NCBI GenBank assembly: GCA_964606065.1
Contig: CAZSEX010000042.1
Coordinates: 1 to 13,232 of the forward strand
DNA: 13,232 nucleotides
DNA from: JAFGHJ01 sp964606065
GTDB lineage: Bacteria > Hydrothermota > UBA3072
Direction: 5' to 3'
Shown here: one piece after another, positions 7,001 through 13,232 of the stretch
Layout of the letters: every line of letters begins with the position of its first letter
Position numbering within the stretch: the first letter of the stretch is position 1
The notes under the pieces: model-generated
Told to the model about the DNA's origin: nothing
Database searches by the model: none
The model's input: the letters and a program-made list of their open reading frames with translations, nothing else
Translations under genes and position numbers: made by a program

Positions 7001-7028
7001 ATAATAACTACAAGCGATTTTTTGTCAA
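7001..7028 (-). promoter_or_regulatory. lysA promoter, near-leaderless
   Basis: On the minus strand, a consensus TTGACA (7023-7028) and TATTAT (7001-7006) are separated by 16 nt. The predicted start near 6994 is only about 3 nt before the ATG, and there is no Shine-Dalgarno sequence. Confidence 0.65.
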
Positions 7029-7044
7029 CCACACACCAAAAACT

Positions 7045-7084
7045 GTTAGAGCGTTAGTGCGTGTGTGCGTTAGAGGGTTAAAAT
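7045..7084. repeat. Degenerate 8-nt tandem repeat (GTTAGAGC-like), five units
   Basis: GTTAGAGC, GTTAGTGC, GTGTGTGC, GTTAGAGG and GTTAAAAT follow at exact 8-nt spacing, starting 17 nt upstream of the lysA -35 box. Confidence 0.75.
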
Positions 7085-7354
7085 AAACAAGCTAAAAAAG
7101 CTAACTTACCCACAGACCGACTATATTATTCATTTTGTTTTTAAATTTCAATATTTTAACCAATAGAAAAACTAAAACCTGACGCCATACTTTTTCTTAC
7201 AAAACAAAGAATTTAAGGAAAAACATACAAATTTAGGGGGTTGCGTTATGTAAATATTTATATAAATTACCATAAGAAAATGGGTGGATGCGCAAAAAGG
7301 TGGTCTACCCATCTTTAATTATATAGAATAAGAAAAAAATAAGAATTTAATATT
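7085..7354 (+). promoter_or_regulatory. AT-rich leader/promoter region of the rimP operon with one hairpin
   Basis: This gap holds no gene that I can support. The clearest element is an inverted repeat, ATGGGTGGA (7280-7288) with TCTACCCAT (7304-7312): 9 bp including one G-T pair around a 15-nt loop. It lies 42 nt before the rimP ATG and is not followed by a T-run, so it is not a terminator. Possible -10 boxes are TATAAA (7261-7266), upstream of the hairpin, and TAGAAT (7324-7329), downstream; neither has a good -35, so the promoter is not settled. No tRNA was seen here, unlike in E. coli, where a tRNA precedes rimP. Confidence 0.4.
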
Positions 7355-7627
7355 ATGGAAGAAATTGAAGAAAAAATAAAAGAAAAAACAAACACGGTGC
7401 TAAAAAGCATGAGTGGAAAATTTTCCCTTGAAGGTCTGGAAATTCAGACTAACAATGGAATAAAATCAATCACAGTCTACGTGCAAAAACCCGGAGGTAT
7501 AACAATCGATGATTGCGCTCTCATATCCAAAAAATTATCTGTGCACCTCGAGGTCTCTGATTTTATCTCAGGATCTTACAGACTCGAAGTTTCCTCTCCC
7601 GGAACCGAAAAAAAGGTTGCAAAATGA
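7355..7627 (+). CDS. rimP: Short ribosome maturation factor RimP, N-terminal domain only
   Basis: RimP binds the 30S subunit and helps it mature. Identity rests on the family motif YRLEVSSPG (75-83), on the preceding ISKKLSVHLEVSDFI segment, and on its position directly before nusA. Normal RimP is about 150 residues: an N-terminal alpha/beta domain followed by an SH3-like domain. This one has 90 residues and ends seven after the SSPG motif, so the whole SH3-like domain is absent. A frameshift is unlikely, because the TGA stop overlaps the nusA ATG (ATGA) and nusA fills the following sequence. The ATG at 7355 has no clear Shine-Dalgarno sequence. It is the first gene of the operon. Confidence 0.82.
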   Translation: MEEIEEKIKEKTNTVLKSMSGKFSLEGLEIQTNNGIKSITVYVQKPGGITIDDCALISKKLSVHLEVSDFISGSYRLEVSSPGTEKKVAK

Positions 7628-8892
7628 TCAATAAAAGTATAGTAACAATGTTAACAGAATTGGCGGCGGAAAGAGACTTGGGAAAAGATTTCGTGCTCGA
7701 AACACTTAAGGAAAGCTTAATAACAGCGGCTAAGAAAAAATACGGTCGAGCCGACAATCTCGGCTGCGACATTTCCGAAGCCTCCGGGAATATCAAACTT
7801 TATCTGATGAAAACCGTTACAGAAAACGTTACTGATCCCGACATTGAAATTTCTCTAAAGGAAGCCAGAAAAATAAAGCCCACGATTGAATCGGGCTCGG
7901 TTTTTAAAGAAGAAATACCTGTAGACGAATTCGGGAGAAACGCTATAAATATAGTAAAAAATACCCTTATTCAAAGAATTAAAACCAATGAAAAAGAAAT
8001 GCTCTTCGAAAAATACAAAAACAGAAAAGGAGAACTGGTTTCCGGAACCGTTTCCAGAATATACTCGACCGGAGCATATATTAAAATCGGAGATATAGAA
8101 GCTTTTTTACCGAGAGAAGAACAGATACCTAACGAACGCCTGCGAAGAGGATCTCAAATCAAGGCTCTAATCAAAAATATAACTTCTTCCCCGGAAGAAG
8201 GAGACGAAGAAAGAATAAGAATAAAAGGACCAATTATATATCTATCTCGAATTCAACCGGAATTTGTTGCGCGACTGCTTGAATTCGAAATACCGGAAGT
8301 ATTACACTCCAAAGTTGAAATTAAGGATATAGCAAGAAAACCCGGTGTTCGAGCAAAAGTTGCCGTCTACTCGCAAAACGAAAAAGTAGATGCTGTGGGT
8401 TCATGCGTGGGTCACAAAGGAAGCAGAATAAAATCGATTGTGAGAGAACTCTCCGGCGAACGAGTAGACGTTGTACATTGGAAAAAAGATAAAGCAAAAT
8501 ATGCGGAAAAAGCCCTTTCTCCCGTAAAAGTCTTAGAATCTAAAAAAATAGATAAAAATAAAGTATTATGCATAGTTCCGGACGACGAACTAACCGGAGC
8601 TATAGGAAAGCTGGGAGAAAATGTCGCTCTTGCTTCCGAACTGACAGGTGTTAAAATCGATATAAAAGTAAAAAGCGAATACAGAAAAGAAAAAGAAAGT
8701 GAAGAAAGAAGCAAAATAACCGTAGATGATCTGGGTCTAACCGATCATATTAAAAAAATACTCAAAAAATCGGGATTTGAAAACGTACAGGATATATTAT
8801 CGAAAACCGATGAAGAACTTGGGCAGCTACAAGGAATAGGGAAAAAGAAATTGGAAATAATTCACAAAGCTATTCTTGATAAGATAAAGTAG
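7624..8892 (+). CDS. nusA: Transcription termination/antitermination factor NusA
   Basis: Binds RNA polymerase and nascent RNA and modulates pausing, termination and antitermination. The 422 residues divide into the polymerase-binding N-terminal domain (1 to about 130), an S1 domain (about 136-212), KH1 with the GHKG loop (263-266) and KH2 with GKLG (328-331). A C-terminal helix-hairpin-helix domain (about 368-422) contains GIGKKK (404-409). Many Gram-positive NusA proteins stop after KH2, and E. coli has two acidic repeats there; this protein has a single HhH-type unit. The start overlaps the rimP stop in ATGA, implying coupled translation; a weak AAAGG lies upstream. infB follows after 8 nt. 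Confidence 0.96.
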   Translation: MINKSIVTMLTELAAERDLGKDFVLETLKESLITAAKKKYGRADNLGCDISEASGNIKLYLMKTVTENVTDPDIEISLKEARKIKPTIESGSVFKEEIPVDEFGRNAINIVKNTLIQRIKTNEKEMLFEKYKNRKGELVSGTVSRIYSTGAYIKIGDIEAFLPREEQIPNERLRRGSQIKALIKNITSSPEEGDEERIRIKGPIIYLSRIQPEFVARLLEFEIPEVLHSKVEIKDIARKPGVRAKVAVYSQNEKVDAVGSCVGHKGSRIKSIVRELSGERVDVVHWKKDKAKYAEKALSPVKVLESKKIDKNKVLCIVPDDELTGAIGKLGENVALASELTGVKIDIKVKSEYRKEKESEERSKITVDDLGLTDHIKKILKKSGFENVQDILSKTDEELGQLQGIGKKKLEIIHKAILDKIK

Positions 8893-8900
8893 AAAACTAT

Positions 8901-10919
8901 ATGCCAAAAAAGAAAGAGCAAAAAATAAGAATTTACGAGTTAGCGAAAAATTTAAATATTGAAACCAAAGAACTTCTTGATTTCTTAAAAAAAGAAGACT
9001 TTAAAGTAAAATCCTCTCTTTCTTCAATAACTGAAAGTGAAGCTAATGAAGTAAAAAAGAAATTTCGGGGTAAAAAACCCAAAAAATCCACTAAGGCAAA
9101 AAAGAAGGAAGTCAAACCAAAGAAACCCAAAAAAGAAAAAAAGAAAAAAAAGCCGGAAGAGAAAAAAGAACCAGCTAAAGAAAAACAGAACATAATAGAA
9201 GTAAACGAAACAAACTCCATTAAAGAATTATCCCAAAAAATAGATATACCAGCAGGTGAGATTATCAAAGTCTGTTTAAAGCTTGGTATTAGAGTTACCA
9301 TTAATCAAACTCTGGATTTCGATACTACAAATCTTATAGCGGAAGAATTCGGGTATAAAGTAAAATTAGCTAAACCTCCTGAGATCAAGTATCTGAAAAA
9401 AGAAACATATAATATCCAAAAAAAAACTCCGGTTGTGACCGTAATGGGACACGTCGACCACGGCAAAACAACTTTGCTCGATTACATAAGAAAAACACGG
9501 GTAGCCAGCCAGGAATCAGGTGGTATTACCCAAAAAATCGGGGCTTATCATATTGACTACAACGAGCATAAGATCACGTTCATCGACACCCCGGGACATG
9601 AAGCTTTCACTTCCATGAGAGCCAGAGGCGCCAATGTTACCGATATCGTCATTCTGGTTGTAGCTGCCAACGAAGGAGTAAAAGCTCAAACTATAGAAGC
9701 CATAAATCACGCCAGAGCTGCAAAGGTACCGATCATTGTGGCAGTAAATAAAATAGACTTAGCTTCCGCCAACCCATCCAAGGTACTGGCGGATTTAGTT
9801 GAGAAAGGGGTAGTGGTTCACGAATACGGGGGCAACGTAATTGCCGTAAAAATATCCGCATTGAAAGGGACAGGTATAGACGAACTGTTGGACGCGATTA
9901 TCCTTCAATCCGAAGACTTAAACCTAAAAGCTCCTACAGAAGGACCCGGTAGCGGTATAGTGCTGGAAACTCATATTCAAAAAGGAATCGGCAATGTGGC
10001 AACTGTAGTCATTAAGGAAGGACAGGTAAAAATCGGTGATTCCTTCATCGCCGGTTCGACTTCAGGAAAAGTCCGTTTGATTCTGGATGAACACGATAAA
10101 AGGTTAAAAACCGCCAATGTTTCTTCAGCGGTTCAGATATCTCAATTTAACTCTCTTCCTCAAACCGGAGATGTTTTTAAGGTAGTTAAAAACAAAAAAA
10201 CCGCACGTAATATCAGCGAAGAAAGAAAAATTTCCATAGAGGAAAAAAAAGAAAGAACGACGGTAAGTCTTTCATCACTGTACGAAAAAATCCAGAAAGA
10301 TAAAAAACAAACATTAAATCTTGTCATAAAAGGTGACGACGCCGGCTCTGTAGATGCTTTAAAAAATTTACTTGAAAGTCTGCCAAGAGAAAAAGTTCAG
10401 ATTAAAATTATTCACGCCGCCGTAGGACCAATCACGGAAAACGATGTAATGCTCGCGGAAGCCTCTGAAGCGATAATCATCGGCTTTAAAGTAAAACCTT
10501 ATCCACAAACCAGAGAAGAAGCAAAGAGAAAAGGTGTGGAGATAAAAATCTACGATGTTATTTTTGAAATAACCGAAGACATAAAAAAAGCCATGCTTGG
10601 TTTACTCGAACCGGAAAAAGAAGAAATAAAATGCGGAGAATTAGAAGTCAGAAAAATATTCGAAGGTTCAAATATAGGAAAGGTAGCCGGATGTTATGTG
10701 CTCTCCGGTGAAGTTCATAATGACGACATTGCCTACCTTTTTAGAGATAAGAAAGAACTTGTTAAAACAAAAATCGCAACCATTAAAAGGTTCGATAAAG
10801 ATGTAAAATCCGTTGAAGAAGGTTACGAGTGCGGTATAAGACTCAAAGATTTTGACTCTTTCAAAGAGGGTGACATTATTGAGGGCTTCAAATTGATCGA
10901 GAAAGAAACAAAACTTTAA
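8901..10919 (+). CDS. infB: Translation initiation factor IF-2
   Basis: A GTPase that brings initiator fMet-tRNA to the 30S subunit and promotes joining of the 50S. It has 672 residues, in the shorter range of the family. Two IF2_N subdomains occur (about 9-54 and 105-155), joined by a very basic linker (52-96) with 25 lysines in 45 residues. The G domain shows GHVDHGKT (183-190), ESGGIT (205-210), DTPGH (229-233, with the catalytic-type His233), NKID (283-286) and SALKG (319-323). Domains II, III and the fMet-tRNA-binding C-terminal domain follow and appear complete. No strong Shine-Dalgarno precedes the ATG, so translation may be coupled to nusA, which ends 8 nt upstream. The linker DNA contains long A-runs. 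Confidence 0.98.
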   Translation: MPKKKEQKIRIYELAKNLNIETKELLDFLKKEDFKVKSSLSSITESEANEVKKKFRGKKPKKSTKAKKKEVKPKKPKKEKKKKKPEEKKEPAKEKQNIIEVNETNSIKELSQKIDIPAGEIIKVCLKLGIRVTINQTLDFDTTNLIAEEFGYKVKLAKPPEIKYLKKETYNIQKKTPVVTVMGHVDHGKTTLLDYIRKTRVASQESGGITQKIGAYHIDYNEHKITFIDTPGHEAFTSMRARGANVTDIVILVVAANEGVKAQTIEAINHARAAKVPIIVAVNKIDLASANPSKVLADLVEKGVVVHEYGGNVIAVKISALKGTGIDELLDAIILQSEDLNLKAPTEGPGSGIVLETHIQKGIGNVATVVIKEGQVKIGDSFIAGSTSGKVRLILDEHDKRLKTANVSSAVQISQFNSLPQTGDVFKVVKNKKTARNISEERKISIEEKKERTTVSLSSLYEKIQKDKKQTLNLVIKGDDAGSVDALKNLLESLPREKVQIKIIHAAVGPITENDVMLAEASEAIIIGFKVKPYPQTREEAKRKGVEIKIYDVIFEITEDIKKAMLGLLEPEKEEIKCGELEVRKIFEGSNIGKVAGCYVLSGEVHNDDIAYLFRDKKELVKTKIATIKRFDKDVKSVEEGYECGIRLKDFDSFKEGDIIEGFKLIEKETKL

Positions 10920-10924
10920 TAAAA

Positions 10925-11257
10925 ATGTTCGTAGGTATAGGAAGAGTCGAAATTTTCCTTCCGGGATCAAATTCCCTGAAATCAAAAAGGAGAATAATTA
11001 ACAGCATCAAAGGGAAAATACGGTCTAAATACAACGTGGGAATAAGTGAAATTGATTTTCTGGATAAATGGCAGCACACGCTAATAGGAATTGTGAGTGT
11101 ATCGAACGATTCGAAATTACTGCAGTCATCTTTTAACAAGATTGTAGAAAGAATAAAAGAATTTAGAGATATTAATGTTTTAGATTGGAGAATAAAAATA
11201 AACAATGAACTTGAGACAGAAAAGGGTAAATTCATATATAATGAAAATAGTCCCTGA
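10925..11257 (+). CDS. ylxP: DUF503 family protein YlxP
   Basis: A small protein of unknown molecular function that often lies between infB and rbfA. The 110 residues include the family hallmark SLKSKRRIINSIKGKI (17-32) followed by YNVGISEID and DKWQH. From its consistent genomic place I infer a role near ribosome assembly or translation; the sequence shows no catalytic motif. The ATG comes 5 nt after the infB stop with no Shine-Dalgarno, suggesting re-initiation by ribosomes leaving infB. The 3' end overlaps rbfA by 53 nt. Confidence 0.9.
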   Translation: MFVGIGRVEIFLPGSNSLKSKRRIINSIKGKIRSKYNVGISEIDFLDKWQHTLIGIVSVSNDSKLLQSSFNKIVERIKEFRDINVLDWRIKINNELETEKGKFIYNENSP

Positions 11258-11552
11258 AATAATAGAAAAGGAATTGAACGACCCCAGAGTCGGCCTGGTT
11301 ACGATTGTATCGGTCCAAAGCAGTTCGGATTTGAAACACGCTACAATACATTTCACCGTTCACGGCGGAGAAAAATCGGGCAAAATGAATAGCGAAATTT
11401 TGAATCACGCGAGCGGATTTATACAGCATGAACTTTCCAGGCGCATAAAAATGAAAAACACGCCTATACTTAATTTTAAATTCAATCCGATAATGCAAAA
11501 AACGCAAAAAATTGAAAAGCTGTTAAATCAGGAAGGGGAGAAGGAAGATTGA
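11205..11552 (+). CDS. rbfA: Ribosome-binding factor A
   Basis: A KH-like protein that binds the 30S subunit and assists late maturation of the 16S rRNA 5' end. It has 115 residues, the normal length. The N-terminal helix with RQKRVNSYI (4-12), then ELNDPRVGLVTIVSV and the DLKHATIHFTVHG strand, is characteristic. The start at 11205 is preferred over Met13 (11241) because residues 4-12 match the family's first helix; this makes a 53-nt overlap with ylxP, against 17 nt for the later start. Neither ATG has a well-placed Shine-Dalgarno. The stop overlaps the nrnA TTG start (TTGA). Confidence 0.92.
   Translation: MNLRQKRVNSYIMKIVPEIIEKELNDPRVGLVTIVSVQSSSDLKHATIHFTVHGGEKSGKMNSEILNHASGFIQHELSRRIKMKNTPILNFKFNPIMQKTQKIEKLLNQEGEKED
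11535..11540 (+). promoter_or_regulatory. Ribosome binding site of nrnA
   Basis: GGGGAG lies 8 nt before the TTG at 11549, inside the end of rbfA. It supports the non-ATG start and the TTGA stop-start overlap. Confidence 0.65.
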
Positions 11553-12514
11553 AAAAGAATTGGCATAAAGCTTACGAGTTAATAAATAACAACAAAAATT
11601 TCTTAATATTATCCCATAAGAACCCGGACGGCGACTCGGTTGGCTCGGAAATAGCGCTCTCTCTGGCATTGATAAAACTGGGCAAAAGAGTTTATATTTA
11701 TAATTCAGACCCACCACCCGAGAGGTATTCTAAATTTCCAAAAGCCTCTCTAATCCAAACCGAAAAGAAAAATTTTAAAGAAGACGTTACCATTTTCGTC
11801 GATTGCGCGGAAGTAAACCGCATAGGAAGAATAAAAGAAAATATCGACTTCTCAAAACCTTCGATAAATATAGACCATCACGTCGGAAACACAAATTTCG
11901 GAACGGTAAACATAATAAAACCCGATCACTCATCCACGGCGGAAATCATCTACCAATTTATAAAAAAGGAAGTCCCAATGGATAAAGAAATCGCCACATA
12001 TCTATATATTGGAATACTCACGGACACAGGAGCTTTTCGCTATCCAAACACAACATCTCATTCCTTAAGAGTCGCTTCCGAACTCGTTTCGTACGGAGTA
12101 ACCGCTTCTCAGGTCTCAGAATTTATATGGTTTACAGATCCCGAAGCAAGGATAAAACTCCTGGGAGACGTTCTGCGAACGATGCATATATACAACAGAA
12201 TAAGTATAATGACGGTAACTAAAGAGATGCTCGAAAAACACGGCGCGAAAGAAGAAGATACAGATGAATTCATCGACTACGGGCTTTCGATAAAAGGGGT
12301 CGAAACCGCGGCTATCATAAAAGAACGGGAAGGGGGAATATTAAAAGTCTCTCTCCGCTCTAAAAACAACGTGCCCGTTCAGAAACTCGCTTCTAAATAC
12401 GGCGGCGGAGGGCACCGAACCGCCTCCGGATTTACAGTTGAAAGAGAACTTGAACCTTTTAAAAAGGAACTTAAAGAAGAACTGGAAAAATTAGTCGAAA
12501 AATATAAACACTAA
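11549..12514 (+). CDS. nrnA: NrnA-like DHH/DHHA1 phosphoesterase (oligoribonuclease / pAp phosphatase)
   Basis: A probable manganese-dependent exonuclease that degrades very short RNAs (nanoRNA); many homologues also dephosphorylate 3'-phosphoadenosine 5'-phosphate. The 321 residues show the DHH-domain ligands in order: SHKNPDGDSVG (22-32, with His23, Asp27 and Asp29), Asp85 in FVDCAE, DHH at 109-111 and Asp159 in TDTGAF. The DHHA1 domain ends with the substrate-binding GGGGHRTASG (285-294). Length and motifs fit NrnA rather than the longer RecJ, but substrate preference cannot be read. The start is TTG, with stop-start overlap to rbfA and a good upstream GGGGAG. NrnA-type genes commonly follow rbfA. 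It is the last gene of the operon and shares 4 nt with the end of the opposite gene. Confidence 0.92.
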   Translation: MKKNWHKAYELINNNKNFLILSHKNPDGDSVGSEIALSLALIKLGKRVYIYNSDPPPERYSKFPKASLIQTEKKNFKEDVTIFVDCAEVNRIGRIKENIDFSKPSINIDHHVGNTNFGTVNIIKPDHSSTAEIIYQFIKKEVPMDKEIATYLYIGILTDTGAFRYPNTTSHSLRVASELVSYGVTASQVSEFIWFTDPEARIKLLGDVLRTMHIYNRISIMTVTKEMLEKHGAKEEDTDEFIDYGLSIKGVETAAIIKEREGGILKVSLRSKNNVPVQKLASKYGGGGHRTASGFTVERELEPFKKELKEELEKLVEKYKH

Positions 12515-13200
12515 ATTTTTATCCTTTTCCTTATCCCCATAAACTTAGCTGCCTTTCTTATCGATTCATGTGGAGCCGTTATAAATACTTCATCTCCGGC
12601 ATATATCTTACGGTTACCTCTCGGAACACAGAATTCATCCTCCTCTTTTCTGAAGATACCGTTTATAAGGCAGTCCGAAGGGAATCTATCGTCAGAAGCT
12701 ATTTGCGCAATCGTCTTTTCCACGACATTAGAATCTTCGGGTATTCTGACAATAGCGATAGCTCCACTCCCCCCTCTGAAAGAATAAACAATCGAAACCT
12801 CGGGCTCTTCTATCTCAAAAACCAGAGGAGTCGCGCTGAGCTCTACCACATCGATGGTATCGGTCGCGCCTGCCCGATCGTAAACGGGTTTATATGAAGG
12901 ATCTCTCATTCTCGCGTATATTCTTGGAACTCCAAAACTATTCGCTATTACAGTCAGAGAAAGATTGTCGGCATCCGACCTCATCGACGCCACAACAACA
13001 TCGGCTTTTTCAATACCAGCTTCTTTTAAAGTATTTATTTCAGTAGCGTTTCCCCTGATAGCGACAACTCCCAGCCTCTCGTAAATATATTCGCAAACTT
13101 CAGCGTCCTCTTCTATAACTATAACATCGTGCTTCGAAGCACTCAATTTTCTGGCCACATTCGTTCCAAGAAGACCTCCACCGCCTATAATTACATACAC
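12511..13200 (-). CDS. trkA: TrkA-family potassium uptake regulator (RCK domain)
   Basis: A cytoplasmic regulatory subunit of Trk/Ktr-type potassium transporters that senses nucleotides. It has 229 residues, the single-unit KtrA size rather than the doubled TrkA of E. coli (about 460). The N-terminal Rossmann fold (1 to about 120) has the dinucleotide loop GGGLLG (7-12), acidic Glu30-Glu31 at the end of strand 2, GNATEINTLKEAGI (50-63) and ADVVVASMRSDADN (66-79). A TrkA_C domain (about 135-219) follows, with the typical AGDEVFITAP near its end (201-210). The start is GTG with a strong ribosome binding site. The membrane partner (TrkH/KtrB) is not in the window and may lie upstream, beyond 13232. 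The stop overlaps that of nrnA. Confidence 0.93.
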   Translation of the reverse strand: MYVIIGGGGLLGTNVARKLSASKHDVIVIEEDAEVCEYIYERLGVVAIRGNATEINTLKEAGIEKADVVVASMRSDADNLSLTVIANSFGVPRIYARMRDPSYKPVYDRAGATDTIDVVELSATPLVFEIEEPEVSIVYSFRGGSGAIAIVRIPEDSNVVEKTIAQIASDDRFPSDCLINGIFRKEEDEFCVPRGNRKIYAGDEVFITAPHESIRKAAKFMGIRKRIKI

Positions 13201-13204
13201 CTTT

Positions 13205-13212
13205 CACCTCCT
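13205..13212 (-). promoter_or_regulatory. Strong ribosome binding site of trkA
   Basis: On the minus strand, AGGAGGTG lies with the AGGAGG core 6 nt from the GTG. It fixes the GTG at 13200 as the start. No promoter was recognised in the 20 nt left before the window edge. Confidence 0.8.
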
Positions 13213-13232
13213 ATTTCCAAGTATTTTTGTAA

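Noticed and set aside
7085..7354. An initiator tRNA before rimP, as in E. coli
   Set aside because: No cloverleaf or CCA end can be drawn; the only structure is a single hairpin.

Overview
This is an AT-rich window from a bacterium using the standard code (TAA, TAG and TGA all act as stops). It carries a cysteine peptidase with a type IX secretion (Por) sorting tail and a barrel-like protein ending in phenylalanine, so the cell should have an outer membrane. That combination, with conserved housekeeping genes and odd low-complexity spacers, fits the Bacteroidetes/FCB group or a candidate phylum such as WOR-3. The phylum is inference; no rRNA gene is present.

Layout. The left part (about 1-6991) holds a truncated plus-strand gene for a probable outer-membrane barrel, then four minus-strand genes: a gingipain-like C25 peptidase, ogt (DNA alkyl repair), pyk (pyruvate kinase) and lysA (diaminopimelate decarboxylase family). 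pyk and ogt overlap and form one unit. The peptidase, pyk and lysA each have a good sigma-70-type promoter. The peptidase and lysA promoters are so close to the ATG that both mRNAs should be leaderless or nearly so. The right part (7355-12514) is one compact plus-strand translation/transcription operon: rimP, nusA, infB, ylxP (DUF503), rbfA and an nrnA-like DHH phosphoesterase, with overlaps or gaps of 8 nt or less. It ends tail to tail, with a 4-nt stop-codon overlap, against a minus-strand TrkA-type potassium-channel regulator.

How the genes work together. RimP and RbfA mature the 30S subunit, IF2 starts translation, NusA controls elongation and termination of transcription, and the NrnA-like enzyme degrades the shortest RNA fragments. 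YlxP is an uncharacterised regular member of this neighbourhood. RimP is unusual: only its N-terminal domain is encoded.

The most interesting non-gene signal is in the spacers of the left half. At least nine short, degenerate tandem arrays with 7-10 nt periods lie in the gaps around the peptidase, ogt, pyk and lysA genes; I saw none in the rimP operon or at the nrnA/trkA junction. No mobile element, CRISPR array, tRNA or rRNA was seen, and I found no convincing new multigene system.
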